64,000 bases of DNA from contig NZ_JAQNDK010000005.1 in NCBI RefSeq assembly GCF_028368935.1, positions 806,001 to 870,000 of the forward strand, in the 5' to 3' direction. The position numbers and the translations under genes are program-made. The stretch is from Sorangium aterium (GTDB lineage: Bacteria; Myxococcota_A; Polyangia; Polyangiales; Polyangiaceae). The notes beneath the pieces were generated by a model. It saw only the letters and a list, made by a program, of their open reading frames with translations, did no database searches and was not told where the DNA came from. Positions 43,158 to 50,719 of the stretch are shown here, piece by piece (position 1 is the first letter of the stretch; every line of letters begins with the position of its first letter).

Positions 43158-43393
43158 GAGGACGTGGGCCGAAGGACTTGAACCCCTAGCATAGCTGCTA
43201 GGTGGGAGCCTAAGTACCGCTTCAGGCTTCCCGGTGAATGGTTCCGGGCCTAGCTCACCACGGTATCGTTGTTGGCTCCCTGGTTCTTGCTTACTCGGGA
43301 TTCAATCGTCCAGCGCCTCACGAAGTCGGCAGAGGGAACAACCATAGGATAGTTCACTGGGCGGCTCCGTCAACCGCTCTTCCGCACGTCCTC
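43158..43393 (-). ncRNA. Candidate structured RNA with tRNA/tmRNA-like ends
   Basis: About 236 nt on the minus strand. The ends pair as GAGGACGTG...CACGTCCTC (9 bp). Inside are GCGGTTGACGG near the 5' end (like a class II tRNA or tmRNA D-loop), GGAGCC/GGCTCC pairing across the molecule (43363-43368 with 43205-43210), a variable-arm-like hairpin CCTAGC-AGCTAT-GCTAGG (43185-43202) and GGTTCAAGTCC (43174-43184) like a T-loop. A short frame reading ANNDTVVS-stop lies at 43250-43276. Against a functional tmRNA: it is short, the T-stem is poor, the outer stem lacks the G-U pair needed for alanine charging and no CCA is encoded. Could also be an unrelated regulatory RNA. Confidence 0.5.
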
Positions 43394-43639
43394 ATGTTTT
43401 GCTCATGTTTGGATGGGCGCGCTCGCCGTTTGACGCTCTTGACTCTTGACGCTCGCCGTTCGCCACTCGTCGCACGGCACGTCGCACGTCGCACGTCGCT
43501 CGCCGTTCACGCCGCTCGCTTCGCCTCGCACGGGTCATGCATGAATCGCGCACGGATCTCGCTCGATTCGCTCGCGAGTCATGCACGGGTCAGGCATGAG
43601 AGCCTGACGGCGTACGGGTAGCCCCGAGCTGGCCGGCGC

Positions 43640-44527
43640 CTAGCAGGTCGGCGGGCCCGGGTGGGAGAACAGCGCGACGATGGCGGCATGGACGAGGCCG
43701 TTCGACGCCACGATGTTGCCTGTATGGTAGTTCGGCAAACCGCCGTCGAGCGCGGTGACGACGCCGCCCGCGCCGCGCACGATCGCGCTTCCGGCGGCGA
43801 CGTCCCATGCATGCAACCGGCGCTCCCAGTACGCATCGTAGGTTCCGTCCGCGACCATGCAGAGATCGATGGCCGCGCTGCCGCAACGACGCACGGCCTG
43901 AGCGTTGCGCTTGACGGTCATGAAGGCGTCGAAGTTGTTGTCCGGCGCCCGGTCGCGGATCGGCGGGAAGCCGGTCGCCACCATCGCGCGCTGCAGCGAC
44001 GCCGTGGCGCTGACCGCGCATCGCTCGCCGTTGCGGCGCGCCTCTCCGTCGATCGCCGCCGTGCTCACCGGCGCGCGAGCAGCGTCGCGCGGGCCTGGCT
44101 CGCGCGGCCGGAAGCCCGTCCAGCGCAGCCCGAGCGCGGGCGCGACGACGGCGCCGGCGACGGGCACGTCGTCATCCATCAGGCCGACGGACACGCACCA
44201 GAACGGGTGGCCGTGGACGAAGTTCGTCGTGCCGTCGAGCGGATCGACGTACCAGACGAGCCCGCCGCGCGGCTCCTCGCGGCGCGCGGCGCTCCGCTCC
44301 TCGCCGACGACGGCGACGCCGGGCGTGAGCGCGTCGAGCCGCGCGACGAGCAGGTCCTCGCTCGCCCGGTCGAACTCGGTCACGAGGTCGTGCGGCCCCT
44401 TCTCCTCCACGTGCAGGCCGCGCGGCCCTGCCCGGAACCCGGCCTGGACGAGCGCCGCTGCCTCCTCGGCGACGCGCAGCGCGATCGCGGAGAGCTCGAG
44501 CAGCTCGGCTGATCCGCGCCCGCTCAT
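43640..44527 (-). CDS. Inositol-monophosphatase-family phosphatase
   Basis: A 295-residue Mg-dependent phosphatase with the three family motifs: GEERSA with the metal-binding Glu, WYVDPLDGTTNFVHGHP (residues ~92-108) and RLHAWDVAAGSAIVRGAGG (~238-255). Members act on inositol phosphate, histidinol phosphate, PAP or fructose bisphosphate; substrate is not decidable. Start ATG overlaps the mpl stop by four bases (ATGA), implying translational coupling. Such coupling to mpl is uncommon and hints at a phosphosugar role. Confidence 0.92.
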   Translation of the reverse strand: MSGRGSAELLELSAIALRVAEEAAALVQAGFRAGPRGLHVEEKGPHDLVTEFDRASEDLLVARLDALTPGVAVVGEERSAARREEPRGGLVWYVDPLDGTTNFVHGHPFWCVSVGLMDDDVPVAGAVVAPALGLRWTGFRPREPGPRDAARAPVSTAAIDGEARRNGERCAVSATASLQRAMVATGFPPIRDRAPDNNFDAFMTVKRNAQAVRRCGSAAIDLCMVADGTYDAYWERRLHAWDVAAGSAIVRGAGGVVTALDGGLPNYHTGNIVASNGLVHAAIVALFSHPGPPTC

Positions 44528-46011
44528 CGCGCCCCCGCCGACAGCGCGCCGCGGAGCTTCTCGTAGATGCCGCCGAACGCCCCGTTGGACAGGAGCGCGA
44601 TCGTGTCGCCCTCCCGCGCGTCGCGCGCGATCGCGGCGACGATCGCGTCCACCGAGCCCGCCGCCTCCGCGCGCTTGCCCCCGCGCTCGAGGTCGTGCAC
44701 CAGCCTGTCGAGATCGAGCCGCTCGCCGGCGGCGATGTCGGGGCGCCCGAGCGGCGCCAGCACGACGCGGTCGGCCGCGTCGAACGCGCGCGCGTAAGGC
44801 TCCTGGTGGAGGGCGCGGCACGCGGTCGCGCTGCGCGGCTCGAACACCGCCCACAGCGCGCCTCCCGGGTGCCTGGACCGGAGCGCGCGCAGCGTCTCGT
44901 CCACCGCGGTCGGGTGGTGCGCGAAGTCGTCGTAGACGCGGACCCCGCGCGCCTCGAAGAGGAGGTCCTGCCGGCGCCGGACGCCGGTGAAGCCGGCGAG
45001 CGCCGTGGTCGCGGTCGAGAGCGGCACGCCGAAGCCCTGCGCCGCGGCCGCGATCGCGGCGATGGCGTTGCGCACGTTGTGGTGCCCCGGCATCTGCAGG
45101 GCGAAGCGCCCGGCCAGGACGCCGCCGGCGTACAGATCGAACGACTGGCCGCTCTCGCCGGCCTCCGCGGGCGCGGCGAGCCAGTGCGGCGGCTGCCCGT
45201 GCGTGTCGTCGCCCTCGAGCGCGAACCACGCGACCTCTGCGCGCGCCGAGCGCGACACCACCTCGACGACCCGCGGATCGTGCGCCGCCGCCACGAGGAG
45301 CCCGGCCTCCGGGATCCGCTCGACGAACCCGCGGAACGCCGCCTCGTAGGACGCGGCGTCGGGGTAGATGTCGATGTGATCGTGCTCCATCGACGTGACG
45401 ACGCCGACCTCGGGCTGGTAGTGCCAGAACTTCGGCGTCTTCTCGAAGAAGGCGGTGTCGTACTCGTCGCCTTCGACGACGAACGGCGTCCTGCGGCGAC
45501 CCGCGCCCGCCTCGCCGAGGAGCGGCAGGCCGCGGCGGTCGCTCGCCGAGGAGGCGCTCCGGGGCAGGCGGAAGCTCGCCTCGAAGTTCTTCGGCAGGCC
45601 GCCGATGAGGAAGCCAGGGTCCCTGCCCGCCTCGTGGAGGATCCACGCGCACATCGAGCTCGTCGTCGTCTTGCCGTGCGTGCCGGCCACGACGAGTGCG
45701 GAGCGGCCGGCGAGCATGTGATCCGCGAGCGCGTGCGCCATCGTGGTCACCCGCATGCCTCCGTCGATCGCGGCGCGGGCCTCGGGGTTCGTCGGGCGGC
45801 AGACGTTGCCGATCACGACGAGATCGGGCCGGGGGTCGAGGTGCGCGGGATCGAACCCGGTCAGGAGGCGGATGCCCCACCGCTCGAGGGCCGGCCCCAT
45901 GGGCGGGTAGAACGAGACGTCGGAGCCCGAGACGTCGTGCCCCGCGGCCTTGAAGAGCCCCGCCAGCGCACCCATGCCGGTGCCCGCGACGGCGACGAAG
46001 TGGACGTGCAT
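44524..46011 (-). CDS. mpl: UDP-N-acetylmuramate:L-Ala-gamma-D-Glu-meso-diaminopimelate ligase
   Basis: A 495-residue Mur-ligase-family enzyme that joins recycled tripeptide to UDP-MurNAc in peptidoglycan recycling. The Rossmann start HFVAVAGTGMGALAGLFKAA, P-loop VVAGTHGKTTTSSM (108-121), VEGDEYDTAFFEKTPKF, MEHDHIDIYPD and YDDFAHHPTAVDETL follow Mpl closely; GDEYDTAFF distinguishes Mpl from MurC. A ~25-residue Ser/Gly/Arg-rich insert sits before FVVEGDEY. ATG at 46011 chosen at the conserved MHVHFVAVAG. Co-transcribed with the phosphatase gene. Confidence 0.94.
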   Translation of the reverse strand: MHVHFVAVAGTGMGALAGLFKAAGHDVSGSDVSFYPPMGPALERWGIRLLTGFDPAHLDPRPDLVVIGNVCRPTNPEARAAIDGGMRVTTMAHALADHMLAGRSALVVAGTHGKTTTSSMCAWILHEAGRDPGFLIGGLPKNFEASFRLPRSASSASDRRGLPLLGEAGAGRRRTPFVVEGDEYDTAFFEKTPKFWHYQPEVGVVTSMEHDHIDIYPDAASYEAAFRGFVERIPEAGLLVAAAHDPRVVEVVSRSARAEVAWFALEGDDTHGQPPHWLAAPAEAGESGQSFDLYAGGVLAGRFALQMPGHHNVRNAIAAIAAAAQGFGVPLSTATTALAGFTGVRRRQDLLFEARGVRVYDDFAHHPTAVDETLRALRSRHPGGALWAVFEPRSATACRALHQEPYARAFDAADRVVLAPLGRPDIAAGERLDLDRLVHDLERGGKRAEAAGSVDAIVAAIARDAREGDTIALLSNGAFGGIYEKLRGALSAGAR

Positions 46012-46299
46012 CGCGGCGCAGTGTGCCCGAGCGCCCCGGGGGGGCAAGGGGGCATCCGCGCGAGAGCTCGCCAGACCGCGCCGGTCCCAGGAGTCGTCGC
46101 GCGCAACGCCCGCGATGCCTGGAGTCGCGCGCGCAACCGCGTTGCGGGGATACCGAAGACAGCGAGCGCCCCGTGACTCGACATCTCGCGCTCGGCGCGT
46201 TGACCGGTCCTTGCAGACTCCTTGTCTGGACGGCTCGACCGAAAAGGCGGCTCGACCGAAGAGGCGAGCGGGCCGCTGCGCTGCGGCGCGCGTCCAGCG

Positions 46300-46914
46300 T
46301 CAAGGCGGATCGACGAGCACGAGCGGTCTCAGCCGCTTCAGCGACCGCCGGCCCAGCCCCTTGACCCGGAGCAGGTCATCGACCTTCCGGAAGCGCTTGA
46401 GCTTGGCGCGGAGCGCCAGGATCGCGGCCGCCTTCGCTGGACCGACGCCCGGAAGGCGCATGAGGTCCGCCTCGGTCGCGAGGTTCAGCACGACCTTTCC
46501 GTCTGCGGTCACGCCAGCGGGAGCGCCCGTCCCGCCATCGCTGGGCGGCGGCGGCTCTACCGCTGCAGCCCCCGCATTGGCGGCCGGCTCGGAGGTGGCC
46601 TGGGGCGGGGGGCTTCCGGTGGAGCCGAGCGGCGCTGGATCGCCGGCGACCATCGCCAGCCCTGCGGTCGGGTCTGCCGGGCTGCCCGGGTTGGCCGGGC
46701 GGGCCGGGAGCAGGCTCAGCGCATGCCCGGAGCCCACGAGCGCCAGCGCGAAGAACCCCGCAACGTAGGCCGCGACCTTGCCGCCCAGCGCGGTCCAGGC
46801 CGAGTCCCTCAGCGCTGCCAGCGCTCGCTCTCGCCACGGGCGACACCCCTCGTCGTCCTGCACTGCATCCGACGGCCCGGCGTGCGAGCCTGTCCCCTTC
46901 GATGTCGTTTGCAT
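46300..46914 (-). CDS. ComEA-like helix-hairpin-helix protein
   Basis: A 204-residue protein with a membrane helix at ~35-60 (GGKVAAYVAGFFALALVGSG), a Pro/Ala linker, and a C-terminal tandem helix-hairpin-helix (NLATEADLMRLPGVGPAKAA, then VDDLLRVKGLGRRSLKRLRP) as in ComEA. ComEA binds incoming DNA in the periplasm during natural transformation. The usual partner comEC is not in the window. Start at 46914 has GGAG ten bases upstream; an in-frame ATG at 46935 is also possible. Confidence 0.88.
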   Translation of the reverse strand: MQTTSKGTGSHAGPSDAVQDDEGCRPWRERALAALRDSAWTALGGKVAAYVAGFFALALVGSGHALSLLPARPANPGSPADPTAGLAMVAGDPAPLGSTGSPPPQATSEPAANAGAAAVEPPPPSDGGTGAPAGVTADGKVVLNLATEADLMRLPGVGPAKAAAILALRAKLKRFRKVDDLLRVKGLGRRSLKRLRPLVLVDPP

Positions 46915-47238
46915 CGTTCCGCGTCTCCTTCCCATGCCAAGGACGTCGCCCTCCGCGCACCAGCGAGCGGCGTTCGTCTCCTCGGCGTGGTCGCCTGGCG
47001 AACGGCGTGCCGGCGCGCGCTCGCCTGGAAACCCGAGCAAATCCCGGGTGCCAGGCGCTCCGGGGCCTGGCGCCGCCATGGCGGAGGCGCGCGGCGCGGC
47101 CGGCGCGGCGTGGTCGACCTCGCCGGCGGGCGGCCGAGCGCCGTGTCTCGAGCGAGAAGCTCGGCTACCATCACCGCCCCGGGCGCCCCGCGACCGGCGG
47201 CATCCACCACCGCCGCAAGGCGCTCACCACGAGGTCTT

Positions 47239-48339
47239 ATGCCCCACGATCCCCGTCGCTTCGTTGATCCCGGCCCCGCGGGGCGCTCGCGCCGAGGCTT
47301 CCTCGGCGGGCTCGTCGCCGGCGCCGCGGGCGCCGCGCTCCTCGGCTCGCGCGCGGCGTTCGCCGAGGAGCCCCTGAGCCTCGCGGCCACGCCGCCCCCC
47401 GGCTTCACGCCGCTCTCCATTCCGGGGAAGATCGTGAAGGTCACGAAGTCGAACTCGATGCAGCCGAACGGCCTCTGGCCCGACGCGTCCGCGGCGAAGG
47501 TGATGCTCGAGCGGGCGATGGCCGAGCTCACCGGGAAGGCCGACCTCGGGGCCGCCTTCGCGCGGTTCGTCCACAAGGACGACCGCGTGGCGATCAAGAC
47601 GAACGGGATCGCCGGCCAGAAGGGGGCGACCATGGCCACCAACAAGGAGCTCGTGCTCGAGATCGTGCGCGGGGTGATCGCGGCGGGCGTCCCAGCGGAG
47701 AACGTGGAGATCTTCGAGCAGTACCCGTCCTTCCTCGCTGGCACCCGCTGCGCCGACCGCAGCGCCAAGCCTGCTGCCGAGTTCCCGGCCGGGATCCGCG
47801 CCGCGGTTCACGAGAACAAGGACGCGGTGATGCCGAGCATCTCGGTCTGCGGCATCCCCACCAAGTTCGTGCGCCCGTTCACCGAGGCGACCGCGGTGAT
47901 CAACGTCTCGTTGATCAAGGACCACTCGATCTGCGGCTATACCGGCTGCCTCAAGAACATCACCCACGGCACGACGATCAACCCGCACTCCTTCCATGAG
48001 CACACCGCGAGTCCGCAGATCGCGGAGCTCTACGGGCAGGACGTCGTGAAGAGCCGTGTCCGCCTGCACATCACGGACGGCTTCAAGCTCATCTACGACC
48101 AGGGCCCGCTCGACAAGAACCCGAAGCGGCGTGTCCTCCACGAGTCGGTCTACGCCACGACCGATCCGGTCGCGATGGATGTGATCGGCTGGGGCGTGGT
48201 CGAGGCGTGGCGCAAGGAGAACGGGCTGCCCACGCTGAAAGAGGCGAGCCGTGAACCCTCGTACATCCGCATCGCGGGCGAGCTCGGTCTGGGCGTCTTC
48301 GACAAGAATAAAATCGCGATGCGCGAGGTCGGATTGTAG
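47239..48339 (+). CDS. Tat-exported DUF362 protein
   Basis: A 366-residue protein with a twin-arginine signal (GRSRRGFLGGLVAGAAGAAL) at residues 16-35 and a DUF362 domain after it (FVHKDDRVAIKTNGIAGQKG, CGIPTKFVRPFTEATAVINV, GYTGCLKNITHGTTINPHSF, YATTDPVAMDVIGW). Tat export implies folding, often with a cofactor, before transport. DUF362 proteins often sit with ferredoxin-type proteins; no [Fe-S] CxxC repeats occur in this one. Function unknown. Confidence 0.9.
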   Translation: MPHDPRRFVDPGPAGRSRRGFLGGLVAGAAGAALLGSRAAFAEEPLSLAATPPPGFTPLSIPGKIVKVTKSNSMQPNGLWPDASAAKVMLERAMAELTGKADLGAAFARFVHKDDRVAIKTNGIAGQKGATMATNKELVLEIVRGVIAAGVPAENVEIFEQYPSFLAGTRCADRSAKPAAEFPAGIRAAVHENKDAVMPSISVCGIPTKFVRPFTEATAVINVSLIKDHSICGYTGCLKNITHGTTINPHSFHEHTASPQIAELYGQDVVKSRVRLHITDGFKLIYDQGPLDKNPKRRVLHESVYATTDPVAMDVIGWGVVEAWRKENGLPTLKEASREPSYIRIAGELGLGVFDKNKIAMREVGL

Positions 48340-48405
48340 CGGCGCCGCGGGATCCGCCCGCGTGACCGCCGTCGATGAGGCCGCCCGCCGAGGCTCGTGT
48401 TGCTC

Positions 48406-49158
48406 ATGCCCTGCTCCAGGTCGACTGCGCGCTCGTCCACACGCCGGAGGGCCGCGCCGGTAGTCCCGCTCGTCGCGTCCCTCGCGGTCGTCGCCTGCAG
48501 CAGCACCCCCCCGACGAGGCCGCCGGGGTTGCCTCCGACGCCGGCGTCGGTCACCCGGGAGAACCCGGGGGGCGACGCGGCAGACCCCGAGCGGGCCGCG
48601 CTAGAGCGGCTGCTGGCCGAGCCGTGGGGGAGGCGGCAGGACCGGTTCAACACGCTCGACGTACCGCTCGTCGACTGGAAGAGCTGGCGCAGGGTGCGGA
48701 TCTTGACCTACCCGACGCGCGCGACCTTCCGGTACGGCGACGAGCACTACGCCGCCCTGTCGGTCGTGTACACGACCACCTCAGGGCCGAGCGACCCCGA
48801 CAGCTGCCTCGACGAGTTCTGGGCGAAGAACGCGCCGCTCGCCGACGGTTATGGCGTGCGGCTCGGGGAGGCGCAGATCATCCGCACGACGCAGGAGATC
48901 GACGGCGAGGTGCGGCCGCTCGTGTTCAAGGTCCTCGAGGGCAGCGTCGACTCGGTGCTCGTGAGCGACGAGTACGTCGGAGCGATCGCCGTCTACGAGT
49001 CGTGGCCGGGGACATGCCTCGTGGCCGCGATGGCCGTGAAGTCGACCCAGCACCCCGAGCTCGCGCGCCGGGTGCGCGACCGCTGGATCGACGAGGGCGC
49101 CCCGAAGCTCAAGTGGACGTCCAGTATCACCGAGGCGCCCACGACCAGCGCGCGGTAG
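48406..49158 (+). CDS. Putative lipoprotein
   Basis: About 250 residues, exported: a basic N-terminal region, hydrophobic stretch and lipobox SLAVVAC near residue 31. The mature protein is a single globular domain of mixed alpha/beta (VRILTYPTRATFRYGDEHYA, GSVDSVLVSDEYVGAIAVYE) with two cysteines (PDSCLDEFW, PGTCLVAAM) that may pair. No family recognised. Starts at ATG 48406 or GTG 48397. Located 66 bases after the DUF362 gene on the same strand, so possibly co-transcribed. Confidence 0.75.
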   Translation: MPCSRSTARSSTRRRAAPVVPLVASLAVVACSSTPPTRPPGLPPTPASVTRENPGGDAADPERAALERLLAEPWGRRQDRFNTLDVPLVDWKSWRRVRILTYPTRATFRYGDEHYAALSVVYTTTSGPSDPDSCLDEFWAKNAPLADGYGVRLGEAQIIRTTQEIDGEVRPLVFKVLEGSVDSVLVSDEYVGAIAVYESWPGTCLVAAMAVKSTQHPELARRVRDRWIDEGAPKLKWTSSITEAPTTSAR

Positions 49159-49227
49159 CGGCGCCGACGCGCCCTGGCGATGGCCGGTGATGCGAGCGTC
49201 ACGGCGGCGTCGCGGCGCCCCTCGAGA

Positions 49228-50469
49228 TCAAGGTCCCATGGGCGCCGGGCTCTCCGCGGCCTCGAGCGACCACGGCGCGCCCTGAGCCACGCTGTGGCCA
49301 ACGACGCAGGCGGCCGCGATGAGCAGGCCGACGGCGACCATCCAGGGGACCCGCAGCGGCGGAAGGACGCGGCTGTCCAGCACGACCTCGCTCTGCCGGT
49401 CGCACGAGGCGGAGGCGGGCTCGACGGCCGCGTCCGTCGCCGTGGTGCTGCCGAGATCGTTCGCCGGCGTCGCCAGCATCGCGGCCATGGTCGTCTGATC
49501 ATCCATCGCGCAGCGGAGCGGGGCCGCGACCGCGCCAATCGCGCTCCGCTTCACGATGGCGCTCCGCTCGGACGGCGGCGGGACCGGGATCGCGCGCAGC
49601 GACTCCGACGACGGCAGGGAGGCCGGCGCCTGCACGATCGCGGAGAACGCTTCCATCATCTCCTTGCCCGACTGGAACCGCGCCTCGGGCTCGAACTCGA
49701 ACGTCCGGGCGAAGAACGCGTCGATCCCGGGCGGGAGCTCCGGCGCGAGCTCGGACGCCTTCGGGAACGACGTCTGGCAGATGTGCCTGACCAGCTCATT
49801 GATGTTGGCGCCCGCGAAAGGACACTGGCCGGTGATCGCGCGGTAAAGGATCACCGCCATCGACCAGAGATCGCTCCTGTAATCGACCTGCCTGGGCGCC
49901 ATGGTCTGCTCGGGGCTCATGTACCTCGGCGTCCCGAGGACCATGCCCGTCTTCGTGATCCGATCGCGAGAGCAGGACGACTTCGCGACGCCGAAATCGA
50001 GGACCTTGACCAGATCGTCGCCGGCCGAAGACGTGATGAAGATGTTCCCCGGCTTCAGATCCCGGTGGATCACCCCCGCGGCGTGGATCGCGTCGAGGGC
50101 CTTGCCGAGCTGCGTGAACAAGGTCGTCGCCTGCGCGAGCGGGATCCGCTCCTCGCGTTCGAGGCGGCGATTCAGGTCCTCTCCCTCGAGGTACTCCATC
50201 ACGATGAACGCGCAGCCGCGGTCGACGCCGTAATCGTAGGTCTCGATGACGTAGGGGCTCCGGACTCGCGCGGACGCGCGGGCCTCGCGCTCGAAGCGGG
50301 CGATGAGCTCGGGCTCCGTCGCCGCGAAGCTGCGGATGAACTTGATGACGACCCGCCTCCTGAGCTTGATATCGAAGCCCAGCCACAGATCACCCATCCC
50401 ACCGCCTCCGAGCCTGCGCTCGAGACGGTACTTGTCCATCACGGCACGACCTTCAGCAGTCTCGTTCAT
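49228..50469 (-). CDS. Ser/Thr protein kinase with C-terminal membrane helix
   Basis: A 413-residue kinase. The catalytic domain runs from ~14 to 280: YRLERRLGGGGMGDLWLGF, Lys in VVIKFI (K43), VIHRDLKPGNIFI, KVLDFGVAKSS, and MSPEQTMAPRQVDYRSDLWS. All catalytic residues are intact. A Ser/Ala-rich linker and one membrane helix (VPWMVAVGLLIAAACVVGHSV) near the C-terminus follow, with a short external tail. An inner ATG 11 codons downstream (MDKYRLERRL) is an alternative start. It stands alone with a ~250-base spacer to the acyl-CoA dehydrogenase. Confidence 0.93.
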   Translation of the reverse strand: MNETAEGRAVMDKYRLERRLGGGGMGDLWLGFDIKLRRRVVIKFIRSFAATEPELIARFEREARASARVRSPYVIETYDYGVDRGCAFIVMEYLEGEDLNRRLEREERIPLAQATTLFTQLGKALDAIHAAGVIHRDLKPGNIFITSSAGDDLVKVLDFGVAKSSCSRDRITKTGMVLGTPRYMSPEQTMAPRQVDYRSDLWSMAVILYRAITGQCPFAGANINELVRHICQTSFPKASELAPELPPGIDAFFARTFEFEPEARFQSGKEMMEAFSAIVQAPASLPSSESLRAIPVPPPSERSAIVKRSAIGAVAAPLRCAMDDQTTMAAMLATPANDLGSTTATDAAVEPASASCDRQSEVVLDSRVLPPLRVPWMVAVGLLIAAACVVGHSVAQGAPWSLEAAESPAPMGP

Positions 50470-50719
50470 GGCTCCGCACCTGCCACCCACTGCTCTAGCC
50501 TGGGACAAGTGATCACCCGATTCCTGTCGAAGGGCCCACCCCCAATACTACGCCTGATCAAACTATAGAGCAATCCGTCCGGACGGTGAGCCGAAAACGT
50601 CCCGAAACAGAGCGCAGCTCACAACGAATGAGCGTACTGCGCTGAAACGCGCATGGCGCATGTGTGGCTTGATGCGACGTGAGGTGAATCGATGTCTGTC
50701 GAGGTGCGGCAGCCTGCGA

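Larger units (their letters stand above)
42879..43639. other. Long spacer carrying a candidate RNA gene
   Basis: About 761 bases without protein genes. 43104-43135 is an intrinsic terminator (minus strand); 43158-43393 is a candidate structured RNA; 43410-43620 is a repeat-rich tract with GCACGTCGCACGTCGCACGT octamers and two copies of CACGGGTCA(T/G)GCATGA (about 43528 and 43574). Confidence 0.7.

Noticed and set aside
43158-43393. Retron msr-msd (closing stem resembling a1/a2 repeats)
   Set aside because: No reverse transcriptase gene is near on either strand, and no long msd-type palindrome is present.
43158-43393. Group I intron in a class II tRNA
   Set aside because: The insert is only ~150 nt and lacks recognisable P3-P8 core sequences such as the P7 pairing.
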